Assembly: GCA_029861485.1 (NCBI GenBank) | Contig: JAOTZF010000002.1 | Coordinates: 1 to 25,988, forward strand | DNA length: 25,988 nucleotides | Source: Thermoleophilia bacterium | GTDB taxonomy: Bacteria; Actinomycetota; Thermoleophilia; Miltoncostaeales; Miltoncostaeaceae | Reading direction: 5' to 3' | The notes under the pieces: model-generated | What the model saw: only the letters and a program-made list of their open reading frames with translations | The model's database searches: none | What the model was told of the DNA's origin: nothing | Part shown: in pieces, positions 10,743 to 19,078 of the stretch | How the letters are laid out: each line of letters opens with the position of its first letter | Numbering within the stretch: the first letter of the stretch is position 1 | Program-made: the position numbers and the translations under genes

Positions 10743-13700
10743 TTACGTCGTGTCGTCTGACTCGGAGGGCTCCGCCGTCGCAACCGCCTCCTCGGTCTCG
10801 GCTGCTTCGCCTGCGTCGCCTCCGTTCTCGGCCGCCGGGGCGCGCTGGGCGCTCCCGAGTCCGCCGGAGAGGTCGATGCCCAGTTCCTCCGCAGCGCGGA
10901 GCAGATCGTCGTCCTCCTCGTGGCCCACCAGCTCGGGGCCCGACTCGCCCCGCACGTTGACGTCGAGTCCGAGGCTCTGCATCTCCTTGAGGAGCACCTT
11001 GAAGCTCTCGGGAACCGAGGGCTCCTGGATGTTCTCGCCCTTGACGATGGCCTCGTAAGCCTTGACGCGGCCCACGGTGTCGTCGCTCTTGATGGTGAGC
11101 ATCTCCTGGAGGGTGTACGCGGCGCCGTAGGCCTCGAGCGCCCACACCTCCATCTCACCGAAGCGCTGCCCACCGAACTGGGCCTTACCGCCCAGGGGCT
11201 GCTGGGTGACGAGCGAGTACGGGCCGGTCGACCTCGCGTGGATCTTGTCGTCGACCAGGTGCAGCAACTTCAGCATGTACATGTAGCCGACGGTCACCTT
11301 GCCGTCGTACGGCTCGCCCGTGCGCCCGTCGTAGAGCTTCAGCTTGCCGGAGGCCTTTCGTCCCTCGCGATTGTCCTTGACCGTGAGGTTGATCGGGCTG
11401 TCCGGGTGGCTCTCCACCCACTTGATGAGCGCATCGTCGACGTCTGCCGGGCTGGCGCCGTCGAACACGGGCGACGCCACCGGAGTTCGCACCGGGGTGC
11501 CCTTGTCGTCCTCCTCGTTCCAGCCGTGGCAGGCGGCCCAGCCGAGGTGGGTCTCGAGGATCTGACCGATGTTCATTCGGCTCGGCACGCCGAGCGGGTT
11601 GAGGATCATGTCGATGGGCGTGCCGTCCTCGAGGAAGGGCATGTCCTCCTCGGGAACGATCTTGCTGATGACGCCCTTGTTGCCGTGGCGCCCGGCCAGC
11701 TTGTCGCCCTCGGCGATCTTGCGGCGCTTGGCCACGTAGACGCGCACCAGCTCGTTGACGCCCGGCGACAGGTCGTCACCGTCGTCACGGCTGAACGTCT
11801 TGACGTCGATGACCTTCCCACCCTCACCGTGAGGCACCTTCAGCGAGGTGTCGCGAACCTCTCCGGCCTTCTCCTTGAAGATGGCGCGGATCAGCTTCTC
11901 CTCGGCGGTGAGCTCGGTCTCGCCCTTCGGCGTGACCTTCCCCACGAGCAGGTCCCCCGAGCTGACCTCGGCACCGACGCGCACGATGCCGCGCTCGTCG
12001 AGGTCCGCGAGGGACTCCTCGGAGCGGTTCGGGATGTCGCGCGTGATCTCCTCGGCGCCGAGCTTGGTCGTGCGGGCGTCGATCTCGTACTCCTCGATGT
12101 GGATCGAGGAGAGCTCATCGTCCTTGACGAGCCGCTCGGAGATGATGATGGCGTCCTCGAAGTTGTAGCCCTGCCAGCTCATGAAGGCCACGAGGATGTT
12201 CTTGCCGAGCGCGAGCTCGCCCTGGTCGGTCGAGCTGCCGTCGGCGAGCACCTCGCCGGCCGTCACCTTGTCGCCCAGAGTCACGATCGGCTTCTGGTGG
12301 ATCAGGGTGCCCTGGTTGCTGCGGGTGAACTTGTGCAGCCCGTAGTGCTCAAGCTCCCCTTGCGGGTCCTCGATCATCAGGTGGTTCGCGTCGACCGCGA
12401 CCACCAAGCCGTCGGTCCGGCTCACCACGACGTCGCCGCTGTCGATGGCCGCCCGCCGCTCCATGCCGGTGCCGACCAGCGGCGCATCGGTCACCATCAG
12501 CGGCACCGCCTGGCGCTGCATGTTGGCCCCCATCAGGGCACGGTTGGCGTCGTCGTGCTCGAGGAACGGGATGAGCGAGGTCGCGACCGAGACGATCTGC
12601 TCGGGCGAGACGTCCATGTAGTCGACGTCCTCGGGCTCGGCCATGACCGGCTCGCCACCCTGGCGGCAGAGCACCGGCCCTACCAGCTTGCCCTTGCTGT
12701 CGATGTCGGCGTTGGCCTGGGCGATGGTCTTGTGCTCTTCTTGCGTCGCGTCGAGCCGCTCGATCGTGTCGGAGATCTTGCCCTTCTTCACCACCCGGTA
12801 CGGCGTCTGGATGAAGCCGAACTCGTTCACTGTCGCGTAGCTGCCCAGCGAGCCGATCAGACCGATATTCGGCCCTTCTGGCGTCTCGATCGGACACATG
12901 CGGCCGTAGTGGGTCGGGTGCACGTCGCGCACCTCGATCGGAGCCCGCTCACGCGTGAGCCCGCCCGCGCCCAGCGCCGAGAGGCGGCGCCGGTGGGTGA
13001 GGCCCGCCAGCGAGTTCGTCTGGTCCATGAACTGGGACAGCTGCGAGGAGCCGAAGAACTCCTTGAGCGCTGCGACCACCGGACGGATGTTGATGATCGT
13101 CTGCGGAGTGATCGTGTCGACGTCCTCGGTGCTCATGCGCTCGCGGACGACTCGCTCCATGCGGTAGAAGCCGACGCGGAACGCCTCCTGGATCAGCTCG
13201 CCGACCGTACGTAGGCGGCGGTTGCCGAAGTGCTCGTACTCGTCGAGCTCCCCGGCGATCTCGTCGCGCGGCGCGAGGGCCGTCTCGGCGGCGAGGTCCT
13301 TGACATCGACGTCCGCACCGACGCGGAGCGGCAGGTCGATGAGCCGGCGCACCACCTCCACCATGTCGTCGTCCATGCCGCTGATTCGGCCGGTGAAGCG
13401 AGGATTGCTGAGCGTGCGCACGTCGGAGTCGAGCTCCAGGTTGAGACGCGCGTTCAGCTTGTACCGGCCCACGCGGGTCAGGTCGTAGCGCTTTGGATCG
13501 AAGAACAGCGAGCGGACCAGCGAGCGCGAGTTGTCCACCGTCGGCGGCTCACCCGGGCGCTGCTTCTTGAAGACCTCGATGAGCGCGTGCTGCATCGACT
13601 CGCCGGCGCGCAGGTCGAGCTTCGCCTCGAGCTTCTCGATCTCCGCCTGGACCTCGGCGCGCTCGTCAGTGGGGAGCGCGTCCATGCCCTCGGCGAGCTT

Positions 13701-13931
13701 CTCCATCTCGCCGGCGACCTCTGAGATCTCCTTGAGGCTCTTCTTGTTGCCGCTCTCGGGTGCGCCCTCGGTGTCGTCCTTGTCGAGGGTGTTGCGGATG
13801 AAGGGATTGACCTCTTTTGGGTTGAGCGAGCTCGGGAAGAGGTTGACGATGTCATCGCGGGTGTAGCCGAGCGCCATCAGCAGCGTGGTGACCGGCAGCT
13901 TGCGCTTGCGGTCGATCCGCACGTTGACCAT
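10743..13931 (-). CDS. rpoB: RNA polymerase subunit beta, major C-terminal part (frame-shifted from its N-terminus)
   Basis: This 1,062-codon frame carries RpoB from the segment VNVRIDRKRKLPVTTLL to the C-terminus. It includes the rifampicin-binding cluster (SSQLSQFMDQTNSLAG, THRRRLSALGAGGL), GRMCPIETPEGPNIGLIG, the lobe and flap regions, GRHGNKGVISK, and the C-terminal GGQRFGEMEVWALEAYGAA that contacts beta-prime. The ATG at 13929-13931 is an internal methionine, not a real start: it has no ribosome binding site, and homology runs straight on from the upstream frame. Joined with 181 codons from the N-terminal frame plus one restored codon, the protein would be about 1,244 residues. A short alanine-, glutamate- and threonine-rich tail follows the conserved end. 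Confidence 0.95.
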   Translation of the reverse strand: MVNVRIDRKRKLPVTTLLMALGYTRDDIVNLFPSSLNPKEVNPFIRNTLDKDDTEGAPESGNKKSLKEISEVAGEMEKLAEGMDALPTDERAEVQAEIEKLEAKLDLRAGESMQHALIEVFKKQRPGEPPTVDNSRSLVRSLFFDPKRYDLTRVGRYKLNARLNLELDSDVRTLSNPRFTGRISGMDDDMVEVVRRLIDLPLRVGADVDVKDLAAETALAPRDEIAGELDEYEHFGNRRLRTVGELIQEAFRVGFYRMERVVRERMSTEDVDTITPQTIINIRPVVAALKEFFGSSQLSQFMDQTNSLAGLTHRRRLSALGAGGLTRERAPIEVRDVHPTHYGRMCPIETPEGPNIGLIGSLGSYATVNEFGFIQTPYRVVKKGKISDTIERLDATQEEHKTIAQANADIDSKGKLVGPVLCRQGGEPVMAEPEDVDYMDVSPEQIVSVATSLIPFLEHDDANRALMGANMQRQAVPLMVTDAPLVGTGMERRAAIDSGDVVVSRTDGLVVAVDANHLMIEDPQGELEHYGLHKFTRSNQGTLIHQKPIVTLGDKVTAGEVLADGSSTDQGELALGKNILVAFMSWQGYNFEDAIIISERLVKDDELSSIHIEEYEIDARTTKLGAEEITRDIPNRSEESLADLDERGIVRVGAEVSSGDLLVGKVTPKGETELTAEEKLIRAIFKEKAGEVRDTSLKVPHGEGGKVIDVKTFSRDDGDDLSPGVNELVRVYVAKRRKIAEGDKLAGRHGNKGVISKIVPEEDMPFLEDGTPIDMILNPLGVPSRMNIGQILETHLGWAACHGWNEEDDKGTPVRTPVASPVFDGASPADVDDALIKWVESHPDSPINLTVKDNREGRKASGKLKLYDGRTGEPYDGKVTVGYMYMLKLLHLVDDKIHARSTGPYSLVTQQPLGGKAQFGGQRFGEMEVWALEAYGAAYTLQEMLTIKSDDTVGRVKAYEAIVKGENIQEPSVPESFKVLLKEMQSLGLDVNVRGESGPELVGHEEDDDLLRAAEELGIDLSGGLGSAQRAPAAENGGDAGEAAETEEAVATAEPSESDDTT

Positions 13932-14476
13932 GCGCGCTTGTCGATCTCGAGCTCAACCCAGGAGCCGCGCGCCGGCATGAGGTTGGCGATGAAGACCTGC
14001 TTCTCGGGATCCTTGGGCTCCATCACATAGGCACCCGGTGACCGCACGAGCTGGGTCACGACGACCCGCTCGGTGCCGTTGATGATGAAGGTGCCGGCCG
14101 TGGTCATGAGCGGCAGATCGCCCATGAAGACCTTCTGCTCGCGAATCTCACCGGTCTCCCGGTTGATGAACGCGACCTCCATGGTGAGCGGCGCCGCGTA
14201 GACGAGATCCTTCTCGCGGCACTCGCGGATCATGTTGTTCGGCTGGATCTCCTCGAGATCCATCCCGGGCTCCCAGCCGCCCAGCGTGTACTTCCCGAAC
14301 TCGACGGCGAGCGTCCCCGTGAAATCCTCGATCGGTGAGACATCTCGGATGGTCTCCTTCAGACCCTCATTGAGAAACCACTCGTACGAGGACTTCTGGA
14401 TGTCGATCAGATTCGGGACATCCAGTACCTTGTCGAGTCGGGAGAAGGAGCGGCGTTCACGGGCTCGTGTGCTCAC
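13877..14476 (-). CDS. rpoB: RNA polymerase subunit beta, N-terminal part (interrupted by frameshift)
   Basis: The first 181 codons are normal RpoB: SFSRLDKVLDVPNLIDIQK, the EDFTGTLAVEFGKYTLGG region, then GTFIINGTERVVVTQLVRSP and ARGSWVELEIDKR. After DKR the frame reads 18 unrelated residues (AWSTCGST and so on) and stops at 13877. The conserved continuation VNVRIDRKRKLP is in the -1 register relative frame that starts at 13931. One missing base in the GCGCGC run at about 13932-13938 would explain it. The start is GTG 14474-14476, with AGGAGG at 14486-14491. rpoB is essential, so a sequencing or assembly error is the likeliest cause. Confidence 0.95.
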   Translation of the reverse strand: MSTRARERRSFSRLDKVLDVPNLIDIQKSSYEWFLNEGLKETIRDVSPIEDFTGTLAVEFGKYTLGGWEPGMDLEEIQPNNMIRECREKDLVYAAPLTMEVAFINRETGEIREQKVFMGDLPLMTTAGTFIINGTERVVVTQLVRSPGAYVMEPKDPEKQVFIANLMPARGSWVELEIDKRAWSTCGSTASASCRSPRC

Positions 14477-14485
14477 TCTTCAATG

Positions 14486-14491
14486 CCTCCT
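14486..14491 (-). promoter_or_regulatory. Ribosome binding site of rpoB
   Basis: A perfect AGGAGG lies 9 bases before the GTG start at 14474-14476. This fixes the rpoB start and gives the N-terminus MSTRARERRSFSRLD. Confidence 0.85.
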
Positions 14492-14632
14492 GGCATCGGC
14501 GGGGCGGTGACTGCCGAACTGCGACAGGCAAAGACGAACGACACCGACAGATGTGGCGTTGTCACTAGCTGGCGGCGGCGCAACAGGAAAAAAGCAGGCG
14601 TAATCAGGATGGACTGACGGCCAAGAGACGGT

Positions 14633-14661
14633 ATTCTAAGCGTCTACGTCGCGAATTGCAA
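14633..14661 (-). promoter_or_regulatory. Sigma70-type promoter of rpoB-rpoC
   Basis: On the minus strand TTGCAA (14656-14661) and TAGAAT (14633-14638) are separated by exactly 17 bases. TAGAAT matches the -10 consensus at five of six positions, and TTGCAA matches the -35 consensus at four. Transcription would begin near 14626, giving a leader of about 150 bases before rpoB. The leader contains a run of six T at about 14587-14592 and an imperfect inverted repeat (GTTGTCACT region). The promoter makes rpoB-rpoC independent of rplJ-rplL, which are 10.6 kb away. Confidence 0.75.
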
Positions 14662-14690
14662 ATCTTCGACGTACCCGCCCCCTGATCTTC

Positions 14691-15164
14691 ATGAACGACG
14701 CCGATGACACGGCTCTCACGTCGCGCATCGCGCGCGTCATCGCGACGGCGCACGCCCAGTGGTCCGCACCCGCCGAGCGACGCCGCCTACGCGCGTTCGG
14801 TTTCCGCCCGGCGGTCGAGGCCGAAGTGCTCAAGCGGGAGTGGCGCGGCGCCCAGATCCGGACGTCAATCACCGGGATCGTCGCAGTGGGCGACGGCGCA
14901 AAGCTCCATTACCGCGCGGCTGACGGCAGTCTCACCGTCAATGAGGCGCCATTCTTACCCGCCGAGCATCGCGATATCGCCAACACCCTGCTGGACCTCA
15001 TTCGCGAATACGAGCGCTGGGTCGAGGCCCGCGAAGGGAGGGAGGAGCGCATCCGGCGCGGCGTCAACATCAGCCGCGACCGACGGCAGGTGAACGCGCT
15101 CGCGGAGACGCGCCGCCTGCAGCGCGTACTCGATCAGCTCACTCCGGCCCGTGGCCGGCGCTGA
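14691..15164 (+). CDS. Hypothetical protein
   Basis: I do not recognise this 157-residue protein. It is rich in Arg, Ala and Glu and looks soluble. A small beta-rich middle (AQIRTSITGIVAVGDGAKLHYR) is followed by charged helices (LLDLIREYERWVEAREGREE, and ETRRLQRVLDQL at the end). Residue composition is balanced and unlike a shadow frame. The ATG at 14691 has no clear ribosome binding site, so the start may be wrong. It is divergent from rpoB, whose promoter lies just upstream, and convergent with the 67-residue gene, only 8 bases away. Confidence 0.65.
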   Translation: MNDADDTALTSRIARVIATAHAQWSAPAERRRLRAFGFRPAVEAEVLKREWRGAQIRTSITGIVAVGDGAKLHYRAADGSLTVNEAPFLPAEHRDIANTLLDLIREYERWVEAREGREERIRRGVNISRDRRQVNALAETRRLQRVLDQLTPARGRR

Positions 15165-15172
15165 GCGCGACG

Positions 15173-15376
15173 TCAGTCGAACTTGCCGGGAACCGAGCCG
15201 CCGGCGACCGAGGCGAGGTCCTCCAGCCAGCCGCTGAGGCGGGCGTAGTCCTTGTCGTCCTCGGGGAGCGTGCTGCGCGCCTCCTCGACGGCGGCGGTCA
15301 CCTCGTCGACGTTGGACTTGTTCGCGGTCGAGACGCGGTCACGGAGCTGACTCTTCAATTCGCGGTCGAGTGGCAT
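15173..15376 (-). CDS. Small hypothetical acidic protein
   Basis: The 67-residue product begins MPLDRELKSQLRDRVSTANK and continues with a helical acidic stretch (VDEVTAAVEEARSTLPEDDK). It looks like a small soluble helical protein with no known motif. ATG 15374-15376 is preceded by GGAAGGGGAA about 6 bases upstream, and a good promoter lies at 15412-15440. These support a real, independently transcribed gene. It sits 85 bases downstream of the protease operon. Function is unknown. Confidence 0.75.
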   Translation of the reverse strand: MPLDRELKSQLRDRVSTANKSNVDEVTAAVEEARSTLPEDDKDYARLSGWLEDLASVAGGSVPGKFD

Positions 15377-15411
15377 GCATTCCCCTTCCTGCTGGGTCGA
15401 GAGATCCGCGA

Positions 15412-15440
15412 ATTGTGCGCAATCGCACCAGCTGAGTCAA
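15412..15440 (-). promoter_or_regulatory. Promoter of the 67-residue protein gene
   Basis: On the minus strand TTGACT (15435-15440) and CACAAT (15412-15417) are spaced by 17 bases. The -35 box matches consensus at five of six positions and the -10 box at four. The predicted transcript starts about 29 bases before the ATG at 15376. Confidence 0.6.
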
Positions 15441-15461
15441 CGGCTCCGTCGGCGATTCGAA

Positions 15462-17588
15462 TTACCTGACGAGGATTCGCTTCCCGGCCCGTGTCGTATT
15501 GCCCGCAACGTCGCGCATCAGCAGCTGCACCCGGTAGCGGCCGCGGCGCAACTTCCCGACCGAGATCCATCGGCCGGCACCCGGCTTGACGCCGATGCTC
15601 CGGGAGCCCAGCCGCTTGCCGCGCCGATCGAGGATCCGCACGCCCACACGCAGGCGCCCGCCGAAGTTGTCCCGGGCGAGGATCCGCATGCGCACCGCGC
15701 GCGGAGCGCGGCGCGCGGTGCGTACCCGCCGGGTGCGCTCCTGCAGCTCGATGCCCTGCGGCAGCACAGGACGCTGTCGGGCGGCGATCTTGGTGCGCCG
15801 CACTACCAGGCGGGGAGCCGTGTTGTCGACCCTAACCCACCACTCTCCGACGCCGGCGTTGCCGGGCCAGTCCTGCGCGACCACGCGGAGCCGGTGCCAA
15901 CCGTCTGAGAGCCGCCGCGTGTCGAGCAGTGGCCCGATGTGCTCCGTGCGGCGCAGCGGAGTCACGGGGAGGCCGTCGACGCTGAGCTGCCAATTGGCCA
16001 GCCGGGAGGCGTCGAGCGGTGCCACGCTGGCGCGCATCCGACCACGGACGAACGCGAAGGGCGCCGGGCGCTCGGGCCTCAATACGGGGGCGTCGTGTTC
16101 GATCCTGACCCGGCCGGCACCGAAGCGGAAGTCGAAGCCGGGGTCGCCGAGGTCGAAGGGCCGCTGGAAGAGCCGCTCACGAACGGCGGCCGCGCTGAAG
16201 TCGAGACCCGCCTTGCGCAGCGTGCCCATCAGCACTGCGGCGGCACCGGCCGCGTTCGGAGCCGCGTTGGAGGTTCCACCGACGCGCCGGGCGCCGCTTC
16301 GCCCCTGCACGCGGGTGTTCGTCGGTGCCACCAGATCGGGCTTGCGACGCCCGTCGTCGGTCGGTCCCACGGATGAGTAGGTCTTGCGCCCGTCGCCCCG
16401 CCAGTCGACCGCTCCCACGCTGATCGCACCCGCGGCATCGCCGGGCCCGGGCTGGCTCGAGTCCTCAGAGCCGCCGGCGCCCTCGAGATCGATCTCACGA
16501 GAGAAGATCGTGATCGCCTTCGGCGGGGGGCCGCTCGAGCGGGTCACCCGGGCGCGGAAGGTGCCGCCCTTGCCGTCGCGGTACCCCACGAACCGCTCCG
16601 ACTCCCGAGCGCCGGCGGTCTGATCGTCGTCGGCCGCGGTGACCTGCGACCAGCTGCCATCGGACTCCTTGCGCTCCAGCGCGAGCGCGAGGTCGCTCGT
16701 GGCGGACGCGGGCGACTCCCAACTGAGGGTGAAGGTGGTCGGCATTCCGAGCTCGCGCTCGAAGGTCCACTCGTTGTCGATGCCGAGGTCCAGGGCGCCA
16801 TCCGCGTCGACGTCGACCCAAGGGCCCTCCCAGTGACGCTGGGCGTAGTTGCCCGCGGAGTTGAACCAGAGGATTCCGGCCGCGGCGGCCCGATCGACCG
16901 CCTGGGCCTCCGGACCGGTGCCATCGAACGGACCTTCCAGGAAGCTGTTGGAGTGCACCACGATGTTGGGCCTCACCTGTGCGAGCCAATCGACCGCACG
17001 CACGAAGTCCTGGCGCGTGCGGTAGTTCGCGAAGACGTAGCGCGCTTTCGGCGCGTAGTCATAGACCGTCTGGGCCACCAGCTCGCCATGATTGGTCGCG
17101 TTGCCGTAGGCGTTGCGTCCGGCCAGTCCGTTGATCGGATCGAAGGACACCTGCACGAGCCGCGGCGGCGGCGGGAGCTCGCGTTCTGCCTGGCGGGTGG
17201 CGATGTGTGGCCCGAAGCCGAGGTCGAGCACCGCGATGATCAGCCCGGATCCACCGCCGGAGATCGGCGCGAAGGCGGCCGCGCCGCTGCGCTGCAAGCC
17301 GATGCTCGTGATCGCGTCCCCGAATGCCGTGGGGGCGGTGCCCGCCGCTGCGACACCCGGCAGTTCCTGGAGCCCGGCGATCTCCGTGGGCTCGACGGCG
17401 ACCTGCAGGGAGGCCCCGTCCCGGCGATCGATGCCGTGGCCTGCGGTGCGCAGCGCCTGGGCGGCGAGGCCCGCCTTGCCGGGCTCTGTCTGGACCTCGA
17501 CCGCGACCGGCGAAGACGTCGCCGGTGCGGCACCGACGACGGCGAGCGCGAGCCCGACGGCCAGTGCTAGCGCTCGACGCGGACCCAT
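15462..17588 (-). CDS. Secreted S8 (subtilisin-like) serine protease with arginine-rich C-terminal region
   Basis: The 708-residue protein starts with a signal peptide (MGPRRALALAVGLALAVVGAAPA). A propeptide-like segment follows, then the subtilase domain with D122 (AVLDLGFG), H167 (NHGELVA), the oxyanion Asn in WFNSAGNYA, and S440 (GGTSNAAPNAAG). A jelly-roll-like beta insert lies between the Asn and Ser blocks. After about residue 500 come Ig/Big-like beta segments with the repeated theme DNTAPRLVV and DVAGNTTRAGKRILVR, rich in arginine. It is probably exported and cell-surface bound or released. The ATG overlaps the end of the upstream paralogue by 22 bases, implying translational coupling. 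The catalytic triad is complete; the substrate is unknown. Confidence 0.9.
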   Translation of the reverse strand: MGPRRALALAVGLALAVVGAAPATSSPVAVEVQTEPGKAGLAAQALRTAGHGIDRRDGASLQVAVEPTEIAGLQELPGVAAAGTAPTAFGDAITSIGLQRSGAAAFAPISGGGSGLIIAVLDLGFGPHIATRQAERELPPPPRLVQVSFDPINGLAGRNAYGNATNHGELVAQTVYDYAPKARYVFANYRTRQDFVRAVDWLAQVRPNIVVHSNSFLEGPFDGTGPEAQAVDRAAAAGILWFNSAGNYAQRHWEGPWVDVDADGALDLGIDNEWTFERELGMPTTFTLSWESPASATSDLALALERKESDGSWSQVTAADDDQTAGARESERFVGYRDGKGGTFRARVTRSSGPPPKAITIFSREIDLEGAGGSEDSSQPGPGDAAGAISVGAVDWRGDGRKTYSSVGPTDDGRRKPDLVAPTNTRVQGRSGARRVGGTSNAAPNAAGAAAVLMGTLRKAGLDFSAAAVRERLFQRPFDLGDPGFDFRFGAGRVRIEHDAPVLRPERPAPFAFVRGRMRASVAPLDASRLANWQLSVDGLPVTPLRRTEHIGPLLDTRRLSDGWHRLRVVAQDWPGNAGVGEWWVRVDNTAPRLVVRRTKIAARQRPVLPQGIELQERTRRVRTARRAPRAVRMRILARDNFGGRLRVGVRILDRRGKRLGSRSIGVKPGAGRWISVGKLRRGRYRVQLLMRDVAGNTTRAGKRILVR

Positions 17589-19078
17589 TGCCCAGCCGTC
17601 ACGCGATTTCCCGATGTATCGCTCGCCGCCACAACCACGCGGTGGCGCCCGGCCTTCATGCGCGGCAGACGCATTCGGATCTGGGCCGAGCGGAGCGACC
17701 TGACCCGTCTGCCGTCGATGGAGACGACCACCTCGCCGATGGTCCCTTGATCGCGTACGAGGCCGACCAACTGAGGCCGCGCGTCGTCGTTCACCGCGAG
17801 GGTGACCTTGGGAGGCGTCGCATCGAGGCGGACCATGCCTGCGCCGTAGGACGGATCGATCCCGGGATCACCGAGGTCGAACGCCGCACCGGTGAGGCGC
17901 CCGCGCAGGGTCGCGAGGTCGGTCGGGCCGCCGACCGCACGCTGCTCGTCGGCGATCAGGGCCGCTGCACCCGCCACATGAGCAGTGGCGGCCGAGGTAC
18001 CCGCGGTGCCGGGCCACTCCCGGTTGGCCGTTACGTAGGTGGGCCCGACCACATCGGGCTTCGGGCGGCCGTCCTGGGTCGGCCCCCGAGAGGAGTACGG
18101 CGCGAGGTCCGTCCCGGTCCACGGGACGGCCCCCACTGTAAGCGACCCGGCGGCGTCGCCCGGCGTCGGGATGCTGCCGTCTCCGGCCGCCAGGCCCCCG
18201 AAGCCGATCGTGCGCGAGAAGATCCGGACCAGCGAATCGCTCCCCACGGTCTGGGTCAGCTGTAGGCGCCACTCCCCGCCATCGCTCACGAGGGTGTCGG
18301 TCAGGGCGCCGTCCGGACCTGCGCTGACGCTCGTCTGCTCGGCCCAGACCCCGGAGGCGCCGCGCTTCTGCAGCTCCGCATGCACGCGATCGCTCGACGT
18401 GCCGAAGGGCGTGATGCTGTAGGAGAGGACCTGCCCGGGTGCGACCTCGAGCGGAAAGATCGTCCCGGCGGCAGATGCTCGGCCGGTCCAGTGGCGCTTA
18501 GCGAAGTTACCGGCTGAGTTGACCCAGAGGATCCCCGCGGCCGCGGCGCGGTTGACGGCGGCGGCGCTCGGCCCGGTGCCGTCGTAGGGCGGGGTCAGGA
18601 ACGAGTTCGAGTGGCTTATCACAGCGGGCGCTCGTGCGATCACCCAGTCCACGGCGTCCTGGAACTCGTCCTGCGTGTGATAGTTCACCAGCAGCAGCTG
18701 CGCACCCGGCGCGACGTCGTGGACGATCTCCGCCATCCGAGTGCCGTGCTGGGTCTGAGATCCAACGGGGGTACGGCCATCGAGGCCGTACTCGTCATCG
18801 AAGCTCCGGAGCACCATCCCTTGCGCGGGCAGCTCGCCCGCCGCAATCGACTTCTCGAGCCCACCGAAGCCCATGTCCAGGATGGCCACGGTGGAGCCGG
18901 TGCCGACGATGCCCCGGCTCCAGAAGACGTCGGCGCCCATGCGGTAGGCGCCGTTGCTGATCACCGCGTCGGCCGCGGCGATAGGCGCGGCAAGGGAGCC
19001 GAACAGGGCGGCGGCGGCGAGAATGGGGATCGGGGACACGCGCACGGGACGAAAGCAAAAGGTACCGACGTCGTCCAC
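17567..19078 (-). CDS. Secreted S8 (subtilisin-like) serine protease, paralogue
   Basis: The product is about 503 residues. A hydrophobic signal-like segment (VSPIPILAAAALFGSLAAPIAAA) precedes the subtilase domain with D68 (VAILDMGFG), H111 (TQHGTRMAEIV), the Asn of VNSAGNFAKRHW, and S362 (GTSAATAHVAG). The usual Pro after the Ser block is replaced by Ala. One C-terminal Ig-like module ends in SDTSGNRVTAGQWVRVER, the same theme as the downstream paralogue. Shared stretches such as HSNSFL and DGTGP, RAAAAGILW and NSAGN show that the two genes arose by tandem duplication. The start is uncertain: GTG 19076-19078 or a GTG 11 or 13 codons later (V12 or V14). No good ribosome binding site is seen. 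Confidence 0.88.
   Translation of the reverse strand: MDDVGTFCFRPVRVSPIPILAAAALFGSLAAPIAAADAVISNGAYRMGADVFWSRGIVGTGSTVAILDMGFGGLEKSIAAGELPAQGMVLRSFDDEYGLDGRTPVGSQTQHGTRMAEIVHDVAPGAQLLLVNYHTQDEFQDAVDWVIARAPAVISHSNSFLTPPYDGTGPSAAAVNRAAAAGILWVNSAGNFAKRHWTGRASAAGTIFPLEVAPGQVLSYSITPFGTSSDRVHAELQKRGASGVWAEQTSVSAGPDGALTDTLVSDGGEWRLQLTQTVGSDSLVRIFSRTIGFGGLAAGDGSIPTPGDAAGSLTVGAVPWTGTDLAPYSSRGPTQDGRPKPDVVGPTYVTANREWPGTAGTSAATAHVAGAAALIADEQRAVGGPTDLATLRGRLTGAAFDLGDPGIDPSYGAGMVRLDATPPKVTLAVNDDARPQLVGLVRDQGTIGEVVVSIDGRRVRSLRSAQIRMRLPRMKAGRHRVVVAASDTSGNRVTAGQWVRVER

Noticed and set aside
10920..13214. 764-codon open frame on the plus strand
   Set aside because: It is antisense to rpoB and has the same low-complexity composition; a shadow of the coding strand.
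10743..14476. True split of rpoB into two functional genes
   Set aside because: Natural rpoB splits known in archaea lie elsewhere. Here the second frame lacks a ribosome binding site, and the junction is explained by a single missing base.
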